This document shows positions 8,018 through 15,933 of a stretch of 21,705 bases of DNA, in pieces. Every line of letters starts with the position of its first letter. The stretch's first letter is position 1. Under the pieces are notes generated by a model. The model did not search any database and was not told where the DNA came from. It saw nothing but the letters and a program-made list of their open reading frames with translations. This stretch comes from Syntrophaceae bacterium UBA7520 (GTDB taxonomy: Bacteria; Desulfobacterota; Syntrophia; Syntrophales; Smithellaceae): NCBI GenBank assembly GCA_002478265.1, contig DLNC01000014.1, positions 9,032 to 30,736 of the forward strand. The letters run 5' to 3'. Both the position numbers and the translations under genes were made by a program.

Positions 8018-8242
8018 GGCCAAAGGCTTTTATGCTGGAATTAGCTTAATTAGTCAATTATTTTAATATAATATAAATAAATAGATACGTGGCTTTCAGG
8101 CATTGGGACAAAAGCAGGCATAGGGTGTATGTTCCCCTTGTGCTTTGTCATTTCGCCAGTTTTTTCAACATTTTTCTTGACATCCGCCCGTAAATTGCAT
8201 AAACATCACTGCTCATTCACAATATAACATGGTGGTTTTAAA
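8018..8242 (+). promoter_or_regulatory. Intergenic region with rplM-rpsI promoter
   Basis: This is a 225-base gap between the IS end and rplM, with no ORF. The best promoter is TTGACA at 8177-8182, a 17-base spacer and TAAACA at 8200-8205, giving a leader of about 30 bases. A TATAAT at 8067-8072 in a very AT-rich tract is a second, weaker possibility without a good -35. An imperfect inverted repeat lies at 8107-8149. The rplM ribosome site is poor (GGTGG at 8231-8235). Confidence 0.6.
8107..8149. repeat. Imperfect inverted repeat upstream of the rplM promoter
   Basis: GACAAAAGCA at 8107-8116 pairs with TGCTTTGTC at 8141-8149 (one bulged A). The inside can pair further as AGGG with CCCT around a TGTATGTT loop. 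It is followed by ATTTCGCCAGTTTTTT, so a terminator is possible, but the T-run is not adjacent to the stem. A REP-like or MITE remnant is an alternative. Only one copy is seen in the window. Confidence 0.45.
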
Positions 8243-8674
8243 ATGAAAAAGACATTTGCAGCAAAAGCGGACGCGGTGAACAAAGATTGGTTTATTGTAG
8301 ATGCGTCTGATAAAATATTGGGCAGATTGGCCAGCGAGGTGGCTTTGCGCCTCAGAGGCAAGCACAAAGCCGTTTATACGCCTCATGTGGATACCGGGGA
8401 TTTTGTCGTGGTGGTCAACGCAGAAAAGATCAGGCTTACCGGGAAAAAAATGACCGATAAAATTTATTATTCGTATTCGGGCTATCCCGGGGGACTGCGC
8501 GAAACTCCGGCGGGAAAAATGCTCGCCGAAAAACCGGAAAAAGTAATCCGCATGGCCGTGGCCGGCATGCTGCCCAAGAACAATCTCGGCAGAAGAATGC
8601 TGAAAAAATTGAAAGTTTACGCCGGCAACGCGCATCCGCACGAGGCTCAGTGCCCCAGGCAATTATCAATTTAA
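8243..8674 (+). CDS. rplM: 50S ribosomal protein L13
   Basis: The 143-residue product matches the usual length of L13 (142-144). Conserved segments are visible in order: WFIVDASDKILGRLAS (17-32), LRGKHKAVYTPHVDTGDFVVV (38-58), KIRLTGKKMTDKIYYSYSGYPGG (62-84), and the C-terminal AVAGMLPKNNLGRRMLKKLKVYAG followed by HPHEAQCP. L13 is an early-assembly large-subunit protein that binds 23S rRNA. The start is the only sensible ATG and follows the promoter at 8177-8205. rpsI follows after 29 bases, the common rplM-rpsI operon arrangement. Confidence 0.98.
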   Translation: MKKTFAAKADAVNKDWFIVDASDKILGRLASEVALRLRGKHKAVYTPHVDTGDFVVVVNAEKIRLTGKKMTDKIYYSYSGYPGGLRETPAGKMLAEKPEKVIRMAVAGMLPKNNLGRRMLKKLKVYAGNAHPHEAQCPRQLSI

Positions 8675-8703
8675 AAAGATTTTAAAGAAATATTGGAGAA
8701 TTT

Positions 8704-9096
8704 ATGCCCGAACAACGTTATTATGCGACAGGTAAGAGAAAAAGCGCCATTGCCCGCGTTTATATGAAAACAGGCAGCGGAAATATCGTCATCAACAAAA
8801 GAAATTTTGATGAATATTTTACGCGTCCCAGCCTGAAAATGGTTATCAGGCAGCCGCTGGAAATTACGGGAAAGAAAGATCAGTTTGATTTTTATGTTAA
8901 TGTTGTCGGCGGGGGCGTGGCCGGTCAGGCGGGAGCGGTCAAGCACGGCATATCCAAGGCGCTGTTAGAATATGATGCCGAGTTGCGTCCTGTTCTGAAG
9001 AAAGCGGGTTTTTTAACCAGAGACGCCCGCGTTAAGGAAAGAAAGAAATACGGGCAGCCGGGAGCAAGGAAAAGATTCCAATTTTCCAAGCGTTAA
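8704..9096 (+). CDS. rpsI: 30S ribosomal protein S9
   Basis: The 130-residue product has the normal S9 length. The N-terminus YYATGKRKSAIARVYMK (6-22) is a classic S9 signature. GGGVAGQAGAVKHGISKALL (about 70-89) and the C-terminal tail ERKKYGQPGARKRFQFSKR, ending in the invariant basic residues that reach the ribosomal P site, are both present. GGAG at 8695-8698 is five bases from the ATG. The gene is cotranscribed with rplM and is followed directly by a strong rho-independent terminator. Confidence 0.98.
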   Translation: MPEQRYYATGKRKSAIARVYMKTGSGNIVINKRNFDEYFTRPSLKMVIRQPLEITGKKDQFDFYVNVVGGGVAGQAGAVKHGISKALLEYDAELRPVLKKAGFLTRDARVKERKKYGQPGARKRFQFSKR

Positions 9097-9106
9097 TTTC
9101 AGGCAA

Positions 9107-9133
9107 GGGGGGCTTCAGGCCTCCCTTTTTTTT
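9107..9133 (+). terminator. Rho-independent terminator of rplM-rpsI
   Basis: GGGGGGC (9107-9113) pairs with GCCTCCC (9119-9125) around the loop TTCAG, and eight T residues follow (9126-9133). It lies 10 bases after the rpsI stop and only 11 bases before the argC start, so argC transcription depends on readthrough or on an initiation site I could not identify. Confidence 0.9.
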
Positions 9134-9144
9134 GGGGATTTACA

Positions 9145-10182
9145 ATGATAAAAGCAGCAATATACGGAGCGAGCGGCTACACCGGATTTGAGCTTACCAG
9201 GATTTTGGTGAGCCATCCGGATGTGGAATTGGCGGCGGTGACTTCGCGGCGGTTTGCCGGCATGCCGGTCGCGGAAATTTATCCGGCATTATCCGGCCTC
9301 ACTGCCTTAAAATATCAAAACACCACGCCTGAGGAAATAGCTTCCGCCTGTGATATTGTTTTTCTGGCGCTGCCGCACGGTGTTTCCATGAACATTGCGC
9401 CGATATTTGTTAACGCGCATAAAAAAATAATTGATCTGAGCGCTGATTACCGGCTGCGGGATTTGCAAGAATATGAAAATTGGTACGGCCCTCATAAAAG
9501 CGGAAGTCTTTTGTCTCAAGCAGTTTACGGGCTGACGGAACTCTATGCGCCAGAAATAAAAAAGGCCAAACTTGTAGCCAATCCGGGGTGCTATCCCACC
9601 AGTATAATTTTGGGTCTGGCGCCGGCGCTGAAAAACAATTTTCTGGAATTATCCAGCATCATCGCCGATTCAGCATCAGGGGTCAGCGGCGCCGGCAGGG
9701 AGCCGCAGATAACTTCGCTTTTTTGCGAAGTGGACGGCGGATACAAGGCCTATAAAGTAGGCAAGCACCGCCATACACCGGAAATTGAACAGGAATTGGG
9801 CAAAATAACCGGTCAAAAGTTCAATATAACTTTCACGCCGCATCTGTTACCGGTGAAACGAGGAATTTTAAGCACGATTTACGGCAATTTCAAAAAAGAA
9901 GTTTCGCTCAAGCAGTTGCATGAAGCTTATGTATCTTTCTACGAGCGGGAAAAATTTGTGCGCGTCTGTCCGTTGGGGCAATATCCGAATATTTCATCCG
10001 TCTGCGGTTCGAACTACTGCGATATCGGAGTGCACGTTGATAAGCGCACGAACCGGGCGATTATTATTGCGGCGATTGATAATCTTATTAAAGGCGCGGC
10101 TGGTCAGGCCGTGCAGAACATGAATATAATGTGCGGATTGAGAGAAGACGCGGGACTGCAAGCGGTTCCGTTGTATCCCTAA
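9145..10182 (+). CDS. argC: N-acetyl-gamma-glutamyl-phosphate reductase
   Basis: The protein has 345 residues, the usual length of the long ArgC type. It reduces N-acetylglutamyl phosphate with NADPH to the semialdehyde in arginine synthesis in the cytoplasm. The nucleotide-binding motif GASGYTG is at 8-14. The catalytic cysteine is Cys149 in the motif ANPGCYPTS (145-153). The GVSGAGR segment and KHRHTPEIEQEL (with the conserved histidine pair) follow, and the C-terminal half contains HLLPVKRGILSTIY. The ATG at 9145 follows GGGGA at 9134-9138. The gene sits between the rpsI terminator and cysS (20-base gap), so it may form a transcription unit with cysS. It appears intact. Confidence 0.97.
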   Translation: MIKAAIYGASGYTGFELTRILVSHPDVELAAVTSRRFAGMPVAEIYPALSGLTALKYQNTTPEEIASACDIVFLALPHGVSMNIAPIFVNAHKKIIDLSADYRLRDLQEYENWYGPHKSGSLLSQAVYGLTELYAPEIKKAKLVANPGCYPTSIILGLAPALKNNFLELSSIIADSASGVSGAGREPQITSLFCEVDGGYKAYKVGKHRHTPEIEQELGKITGQKFNITFTPHLLPVKRGILSTIYGNFKKEVSLKQLHEAYVSFYEREKFVRVCPLGQYPNISSVCGSNYCDIGVHVDKRTNRAIIIAAIDNLIKGAAGQAVQNMNIMCGLREDAGLQAVPLYP

Positions 10183-10202
10183 AGGTTTATGGCAGAAAAA
10201 TA

Positions 10203-11684
10203 ATGCCTCAAAAAATATACAACAGCGCGACCAGAAAAAAAGAAACACTGAAAACCGTGCAGGAACGCAAAGTGGGCATTTATGTTTGCGGAATCACCGC
10301 CTACGACGCCTGCCATATCGGCCATGCCCGCGGCGCGGTGTTTTTTGATGTTGTCGTGCGTCATCTGCGTTCGCAGGGCTATGAGGTTGTGTATGTTAAG
10401 AATTTCACCGATATCGATGATAAGATAATCGACCGGGCGAAAAAAGAAGGCGTAAGTATCGGGGAAATATCGAAACGTTATATCGCGATGCATGATGAGG
10501 ACATGGCGGCGCTAAATGTTTTGACGCCGACGCTGACACCGAAGGCCACCGAACATGTGCCGGACATGATTGCGCTGATCAGCGTTCTCGTGGAGAAAGG
10601 GTATGCATACACTGCCGATGGCGACGTGTATTTCGCTGTTGAGAAATTTCCTTTGTACGGAGCGAATTCCGGCAGAAACCTGGAGGATATGATTGCCGGC
10701 GCCAGAGTGGATATAAGCGACAAGAAAAAAAATCCGCTTGATTTTGCTTTATGGAAGGCCAGCAAGGAAGGAGAGCCGTATTGGGAAAGCCCCTGGGGCA
10801 GGGGTCGTCCGGGATGGCATATCGAATGTTCGGCCATGAGCAGGCGTTATTTGGGCGAAACTTTTGATATCCACGGCGGCGGTGAGGACCTAATTTTTCC
10901 GCATCACGAAAACGAAATTGCCCAATCGCAGGCCGCGACGGGAAAACCCCCGGCGAATTACTGGCTGCACAACGGTTTTGTCAGGATAAATTCGGAAAAA
11001 ATGTCCAAATCACTCGGCAATGTCTTTTCGGTGCGTGAAATTCTGAAAAAGCACCACCCGGAAGTCGTGCGCCTGTTTATCCTGCAAAGTCATTATCGCA
11101 GTCCCATTGATTTTTCCGAAAGTTATCTGGCGGAAACAAGGTCGGCGCTGGTGCGTTGCTATACGGCTCTGCGGATAAAAAAAGAAATGCTGGCAAAATT
11201 ATCAGTTGCCGGATCTTTACCGGAAGATAAAATATCGGCGCCGGCCCGTGATTATATAAAGCAATTCAAGCAGATGGAGGAAAATTTTGATAAGGCCCTG
11301 GACGATGATTTCAATACCGCTGGGGCGTTGGGATATGTTTTTGAAGCGGTCAGGATGCTGAATAATTATTTTATGGCGGCAAAAAACGCTTCGCCCACCG
11401 ATAAAATTAAAACACTGACAGCAGCCGGCAAATCTTTCGAACATTTTGGCGCCGTCCTGGGAATATTTCAGGTTGATCCGGACGACTTTTTCATTTCCGA
11501 CAATGAAAGAGAACTGCGTAAAAGAGATTTAGACAGGGAAGAAATAGAAAAACTGATCACCCAGAGAACAGCCGCCCGAAAAAACAAAGATTGGGCAAAG
11601 GCCGATGCAATCAGAGAAAGTCTCGCGCGTATGGGCGTTTCCGTCAAAGATACAAGCAATACAACTACTTGGATAATCGAATAA
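10203..11684 (+). CDS. cysS: Cysteinyl-tRNA synthetase
   Basis: The protein has 493 residues from the ATG at 10203. Starts further upstream (frame open from 10131) would overlap argC by over 50 bases and add residues foreign to the family. The class I motifs are clear: HIGH at 38-41, KMSKS at 266-270. The zinc ligands that select cysteine are Cys29, Cys209, His234 and Glu238, in the contexts YVCGITAYD, WHIECSAM and FPHHENEIAQ. The C-terminal anticodon-binding helical region includes DDDFNTAGALG and ends with the conserved GVSVKDT. The enzyme charges tRNA-Cys. The ribosome site is weak. A four-codon ORF (ATG at 10189, stop TAA at 10201-10203) ends on the cysS ATG as TAATG, so start-site coupling is conceivable. 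Confidence 0.97.
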   Translation: MPQKIYNSATRKKETLKTVQERKVGIYVCGITAYDACHIGHARGAVFFDVVVRHLRSQGYEVVYVKNFTDIDDKIIDRAKKEGVSIGEISKRYIAMHDEDMAALNVLTPTLTPKATEHVPDMIALISVLVEKGYAYTADGDVYFAVEKFPLYGANSGRNLEDMIAGARVDISDKKKNPLDFALWKASKEGEPYWESPWGRGRPGWHIECSAMSRRYLGETFDIHGGGEDLIFPHHENEIAQSQAATGKPPANYWLHNGFVRINSEKMSKSLGNVFSVREILKKHHPEVVRLFILQSHYRSPIDFSESYLAETRSALVRCYTALRIKKEMLAKLSVAGSLPEDKISAPARDYIKQFKQMEENFDKALDDDFNTAGALGYVFEAVRMLNNYFMAAKNASPTDKIKTLTAAGKSFEHFGAVLGIFQVDPDDFFISDNERELRKRDLDREEIEKLITQRTAARKNKDWAKADAIRESLARMGVSVKDTSNTTTWIIE

Positions 11685-11783
11685 TCCCCGTTTTTTCTTT
11701 TTTTAAAAAGTTCTAAAGCTTTTTGCGTGGTTCGGGAAACGAGAATCCTTTGGCGCAAAATTAATGGAAAATATCAGGAAAAG

Positions 11784-11792
11784 TGGTATAAA
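11784..11792 (+). promoter_or_regulatory. Extended -10 promoter candidate for ctp
   Basis: TGGTATAAA at 11784-11792 is an extended -10 element about 43 bases before the ctp ATG at 11835. No convincing -35 is present (TGGAAA at 11765-11770 at 16 bases). The gap 11685-11834 is otherwise AT-rich with no hairpin terminator for cysS. Confidence 0.4.
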
Positions 11793-11834
11793 TATAAAAA
11801 TGATAATTATATCTTCACGAGAGCGAGGAATGCT

Positions 11835-13163
11835 ATGAAGAAAACATCGGTAAAAATATCCTTGGTTGTTATTTCCTGCATCGCAATATTGGTTTTTCTG
11901 GCTTTGTATAAAAGCGGCAATGTTTCCGCGCTGGATAAAAATATTTATCGCGACATAAAAACATTCAACGAAGTATTCGATATGGTGAAGAAGAATTATG
12001 TCGACGAGGTTGATTCCACTACTCTTATTCAGGGCGCTATCAACGGCATGATCAGGTCGCTCGATCCGCACAGCGCTTTTATGACACCAGATCTTTACAA
12101 AGAGCTGGAGGTAGAAACGCAGGGACAGTTTGGCGGCATCGGCATTGAAATAACCATTCTGAAGGATGTTTTAACCGTAGTTTCTCCCATTGAAGGCACG
12201 CCCGCCTTCGCGGCCGGCATCAAACCAGGTGATCAGATTCTCCGCATCGACGGCAAAACAACAAAAGACATAACCATTATGGAAGCGGTGAAGAAACTGC
12301 GTGGTCCGAAAGATTCGAAGGTAACGATCACCATTATGCGCGAAGACATGAACGCGCCAAAAGATATTGTGTTAACGCGGGCGGTCATTCAGATTAAGAG
12401 TGTCCGGTATAAAGTTTATGATGACAATATCGCCTACGTGCGTATCGCTTCTTTTCATGAACGGACAGCTGAGGATATGCGCAAAGCATTGCGCGATTTG
12501 AATGATAAGGTTAAACCGATGAAGGGCCTCGTTCTTGATCTGAGAAACGATCCGGGAGGATTATTGATTCAGGCCATCGAAGTCGCGGATATGTTTCTCT
12601 CCTCGGGCGTGATTGTTTCGACACGCGGGCGGACGAAGAACATGGAGACTAAAGCTGTCGCCAAGAATAACATGAATGAGGTTACTTGCCCGATGGTTGT
12701 GCTGGTTAATGAAGGAACAGCAAGCGCGGCGGAAATCGTTGCCGGAGCACTTCAGGACAACGGGAGAGCGTTGATTGTCGGTACGCAGACTTTCGGCAAG
12801 GCGTCAGTGCAGACGATAATACCGTTGGAAGACGGCTCTGCCCTTAAGCTTACGACCGGCCGCTATTACACGCCCAATGGCAGATCCATACAGGCGGAAG
12901 GCATTGTGCCGGATATCGTTGTTAAATATGTGCGGCCGTCCGGTGATCAGGAAGCTCCCGCTATTTGGGAGAGGGAAGACCGTCCCCGTGAAAAGGATTT
13001 GAAAGGGCATATTAAGCCGACAAAGAAGGACGGAAAGAAGCCGGATGAACTAAAGACGAGGGATCTGACTGATTCGCCCGATTTCGCTTTGGACAATCAG
13101 CTCAAAACCGCGGTGGATATTTTAAGAAGCTGGGAAATAATGAAAAGCAACATTAAGGGTTGA
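11835..13163 (+). CDS. ctp: Carboxyl-terminal processing protease, S41 family
   Basis: The protein has 442 residues from the ATG at 11835, which follows GCGAGGA at 11823-11829 and starts a signal/anchor sequence (residues 9-25). An upstream in-frame start at 11727 has no leader-like sequence. A helical region is followed by a PDZ domain (about 97-180, QGQFGGIGIEI... PAFAAGIKPGDQILRIDG) and the protease core. The serine/lysine dyad is Ser297 in NEGTASAAE and Lys322 in GTQTFGKASVQT; the 25-residue spacing equals that of Escherichia coli Prc. GRYYTPNGRSIQAEGIVPD is a family signature. It cleaves periplasmic proteins near their C-termini, often peptidoglycan hydrolases. The next gene is a divergent polysaccharide deacetylase, a frequent neighbour of ctp and envC; no envC is seen here. 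The C-terminal 60 residues are lysine-rich. Confidence 0.93.
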   Translation: MKKTSVKISLVVISCIAILVFLALYKSGNVSALDKNIYRDIKTFNEVFDMVKKNYVDEVDSTTLIQGAINGMIRSLDPHSAFMTPDLYKELEVETQGQFGGIGIEITILKDVLTVVSPIEGTPAFAAGIKPGDQILRIDGKTTKDITIMEAVKKLRGPKDSKVTITIMREDMNAPKDIVLTRAVIQIKSVRYKVYDDNIAYVRIASFHERTAEDMRKALRDLNDKVKPMKGLVLDLRNDPGGLLIQAIEVADMFLSSGVIVSTRGRTKNMETKAVAKNNMNEVTCPMVVLVNEGTASAAEIVAGALQDNGRALIVGTQTFGKASVQTIIPLEDGSALKLTTGRYYTPNGRSIQAEGIVPDIVVKYVRPSGDQEAPAIWEREDRPREKDLKGHIKPTKKDGKKPDELKTRDLTDSPDFALDNQLKTAVDILRSWEIMKSNIKG

Positions 13164-13188
13164 GGGTTTTATCGCAGAGGGAAGTTAA

Positions 13189-14175
13189 TTGGCAAAAAAA
13201 AGAAAAACGAAAACCCGAAAGTCCCAAAAGCAGTATTTGAATGGATTGCTGGTATTTTTTATTCTCGTATCAGTCGCCGCGATAGTTTATATTTTATCCG
13301 TTCAGGAACAAAAAACGGGATTAGCACCGCAAAAAAAGGAGCCGCAGACCGAAGAAGCGCAAAAGCAAAGCCAGCAGCCACAGCAAAAAGAAAAAACAGC
13401 GAGGGACAAAATAGCGGGCATTATCTCCGGTAAGAAAAAAGATAAAGATCAGGCGGTTGTTTCCAAAATAGAGAAAATACCCCTGCCGCGAAAGCAAATT
13501 GCCATCATCATTGACGATATCGGCTATGACCTGGCGCCGGTGAGGGAACTGATGCAGATAAAAGCGAACATTACCTTCTCCGTGCTGCCTTTCTTGCCCC
13601 ATTCCCGCGCCGCCGCGGAGATGTTGCGCCAGGGGAACAAGGAGATTCTGTTGCATTTGCCGATGGAGCCGGTGACTTATCCGGTGGATAAACCGGGCGA
13701 GGGAGCTCTTTTTACAGATATGAACGAAAAGGAGATATTACACCAGCTGAAAATAAACCTGGAAGCCGTTCCCTATGTCGCCGGGGTGAATAACCACATG
13801 GGCTCAAAATTCATGACGGACAGGGAAAAGCTCACGCTTGTTTTCGGACTACTCAAGAAAAAGAACCTGTATTTTGTTGATTCACGCACCGCCGCGGAAA
13901 GCGAAGCGTTGGCCGCGGCAAAGGTCGTCGGATTACCAATTGCGGAAAGAAAAATATTCATTGATAACAAGCGCGATTATGATGAGATTTATAAAAATAT
14001 TATGAGCGTCAAAAATTTTGAAAATGATCCTTCCCCCGTAATTGTTATCGGCCATCCTTATCCGGAGACGATCCGTGCTCTTAAAGACGCTTCGAAAGCG
14101 CTGCGGGAAAAGGGAATACTGATTGTTCCCGTATCACAACTGATTAAGCCAAAATCTCCTCCCGGTGTTTCTTAG
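13189..14175 (+). CDS. Membrane-anchored divergent polysaccharide deacetylase (YibQ-like)
   Basis: The protein has 328 residues and starts with TTG at 13189. The start is supported by AGAGGGAAG at 13176-13184 and by the membrane segment that follows; no ATG or GTG gives a better N-terminus. Residues 1-17 are strongly basic, 18-38 form one transmembrane helix, and 40-90 are a Gln/Lys/Glu-rich linker. Residues 102-322 form the divergent polysaccharide deacetylase domain (DUF610 group): IAIIIDDIGYD (104-114), LHLPMEP (155-161), GVNNHMGSKFM (199-209), YFVDSRT (228-234) and VIGHPYPETI (286-295). The Asp and His residues resemble the metal site of NodB-like enzymes, but activity of this group is mostly unproven. 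The position after ctp (25-base gap) suggests a joint role in peptidoglycan remodelling. Confidence 0.9.
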   Translation: MAKKRKTKTRKSQKQYLNGLLVFFILVSVAAIVYILSVQEQKTGLAPQKKEPQTEEAQKQSQQPQQKEKTARDKIAGIISGKKKDKDQAVVSKIEKIPLPRKQIAIIIDDIGYDLAPVRELMQIKANITFSVLPFLPHSRAAAEMLRQGNKEILLHLPMEPVTYPVDKPGEGALFTDMNEKEILHQLKINLEAVPYVAGVNNHMGSKFMTDREKLTLVFGLLKKKNLYFVDSRTAAESEALAAAKVVGLPIAERKIFIDNKRDYDEIYKNIMSVKNFENDPSPVIVIGHPYPETIRALKDASKALREKGILIVPVSQLIKPKSPPGVS

Positions 14176-14190
14176 AATAAAGGCCTGCCG

Positions 14191-15933
14191 GTGAAAAATG
14201 AACGGATGAAATCAATGATAGATATTTCTAAAAAGTCCAGATTGTTTATACTGTCCCTGCTGCTCTTGGTTAATTTATCGGCGTGCGCCATCGCGCAGAA
14301 TGTTCGTCTGACGGATGTATATAAGGAAAAGCAAACTTCCGCGGACGCCATGTATTATTACTCGATGGGCATTCTTCTGAAGCTTAACGGGAGAACCGAT
14401 GAAGCGATCGCCGCGGTAGAAAAGGCGATTGCCGCTGATCCCGCCTCTCCATATTTGGTAATGGAACTGATTTCCTTATCCTCGGAAAAAGGAGATTTCA
14501 AACGGGCTTTGGCGTTGGGAGAAAAGGAACTGCAGCGATCCGCCGATAATGTTGATCTGCGTCTGATCATGGGCGGTCTTTATCTGAATATGCGGGAATA
14601 TAAAAAAGCTATTATCGAGTATGAAAAGGCGATTGAACTGGATCAGAAAAACCTCATTGCTTACCTTTATCTAGCGATAATCTATGCCGCGGAAAACAAT
14701 TATGAAAGCGCGGAAAGTAACTTTAAAAAAATGCTGAAACTTGATCCGGAAAACGTCACGGGCCTGTATTACTACGGCAAACTTCTAGGGGATATGGAAC
14801 GGCACGCGGATGCCGAATCCATGTATCGGAAAGTTCTGTCCCTGCGGCCGCATTTTGAGCCGGCCGTTTATGACCTTGCCTCTCTCTATGAAAAACAGGG
14901 CAGATCCGACAAGGCGATCGCGCTGTATCGTGAATACTACGAAGGCAACCCGACGCGTCTTAATATGAAAATGAGAGTGGCGGAATTGCTCGCGCGTGAA
15001 AAAAAATATGATGAAGCTATCACGGAATATCAGGAGTTTTTGCAGATGGATCCTGAGAACCGCGAAGCAAGATTAAGATTGGGAATTTTGTTCTATGACC
15101 TGCGTAAATTTAATAATGCCGCAGATGAATTTTCCCGCATATTGGAAAGAAACAACGCTGACGACCGAGTACGTTTTTTGCTGGCCAGCACCTATGAAGA
15201 AAATGGGGAAAAAAAGAGGGCGCTTGAGGAATACGGAAAAATAACCGTTAAATCAGAGCTTTTTGCGACAGCGCAGATTCACAGCGCCATGCTGCTGAGC
15301 AAAGAAGGCAAAACTGACGAAGCCATATCCCTGATTAATGATGCCATTAAAATCAATAAAGAACAGATATCTTTGTATTTATATTTGTCTTCTCTTTATG
15401 AGGAAACAAAAAATACTCCGGCGGCGGAAAAGACACTGCTTGAAGCCATCAGATTATTTCCCAATAATCCGGATGCGCGATATTCGCTCGGCGTGATTTA
15501 TGAAAAGACGGGCAGGTTTGAAGAGAGCATCAAAGAGATGGAAATGATTTTACGTCAGGATCCGGAGCACGCTGACGCCCTGAATTTCATCGGTTACAGC
15601 TATGCCGACCGCGGCATTAAGCTAGAAGAGGCGGAAAAAATGATTATGAAAGCGTTGCAGATTAAGCCCGACAACGGTTATATCATCGACAGTCTCGGCT
15701 GGGTGCACTTCAAACAGAACAAGCTGGATAGCGCGCTTGTTCACTTGAAAAGAGCGCTGGAAATTCTGCCTGATGACCACAATGTCATCGAGCACCTCGG
15801 TGATGTTTACGCCAAGATGGGCAAAAAACAAAAAGCGCGGGAGATGTACGAGCGCGCTCTTAAACTTGTTCCCGATAATGCTTCACTGAAGAATAAACTA
15901 TCTGAGCTGCGTGAAGACAAAACACCCAAATAA
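14191..15933 (+). CDS. Tetratricopeptide-repeat lipoprotein
   Basis: The protein has 580 residues. I chose the GTG at 14191 because AAGG at 14180-14183 is seven bases upstream; in-frame ATG codons at 14206 and 14215 are alternatives that keep the signal sequence. A lipoprotein signal (LFILSLLLLVNLSAC) places the lipidated cysteine at residue 32. From about 50 to 570 the protein is a continuous array of roughly fifteen TPR units, for example AIIEYEKAIELDQKNLIAY and ESIKEMEMILRQDPEHADA. This gives a long superhelical scaffold for protein-protein binding, probably at the inner face of the outer membrane. It overlaps the next gene, also a lipoprotein, by 23 bases. This suggests coupled synthesis and joint function. 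The role is not known from sequence alone. Confidence 0.88.
   Translation: MKNERMKSMIDISKKSRLFILSLLLLVNLSACAIAQNVRLTDVYKEKQTSADAMYYYSMGILLKLNGRTDEAIAAVEKAIAADPASPYLVMELISLSSEKGDFKRALALGEKELQRSADNVDLRLIMGGLYLNMREYKKAIIEYEKAIELDQKNLIAYLYLAIIYAAENNYESAESNFKKMLKLDPENVTGLYYYGKLLGDMERHADAESMYRKVLSLRPHFEPAVYDLASLYEKQGRSDKAIALYREYYEGNPTRLNMKMRVAELLAREKKYDEAITEYQEFLQMDPENREARLRLGILFYDLRKFNNAADEFSRILERNNADDRVRFLLASTYEENGEKKRALEEYGKITVKSELFATAQIHSAMLLSKEGKTDEAISLINDAIKINKEQISLYLYLSSLYEETKNTPAAEKTLLEAIRLFPNNPDARYSLGVIYEKTGRFEESIKEMEMILRQDPEHADALNFIGYSYADRGIKLEEAEKMIMKALQIKPDNGYIIDSLGWVHFKQNKLDSALVHLKRALEILPDDHNVIEHLGDVYAKMGKKQKAREMYERALKLVPDNASLKNKLSELREDKTPK

Noticed and set aside
8213..8662. 149-codon - strand reading frame opposite rplM
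   Set aside because: rplM is unambiguous on the other strand. Antisense frames of this size are common over biased codon use.
10131..10202. Upstream extension of cysS
   Set aside because: The added 24 residues overlap argC and do not resemble the cysteinyl-tRNA synthetase N-terminus, which begins just before IYNSATRKKE.
11727..11834. Upstream extension of ctp
   Set aside because: The added 36 residues lack a leader character. The ATG at 11835 has a ribosome site and opens a signal sequence.
14400..15900. Repeated DNA in the TPR gene and in tolB considered as tandem repeats or CRISPR-like
   Set aside because: The repetition exists at protein level only (TPR and propeller units). The DNA repeats are diverged and there are no uniform repeat-spacer units.
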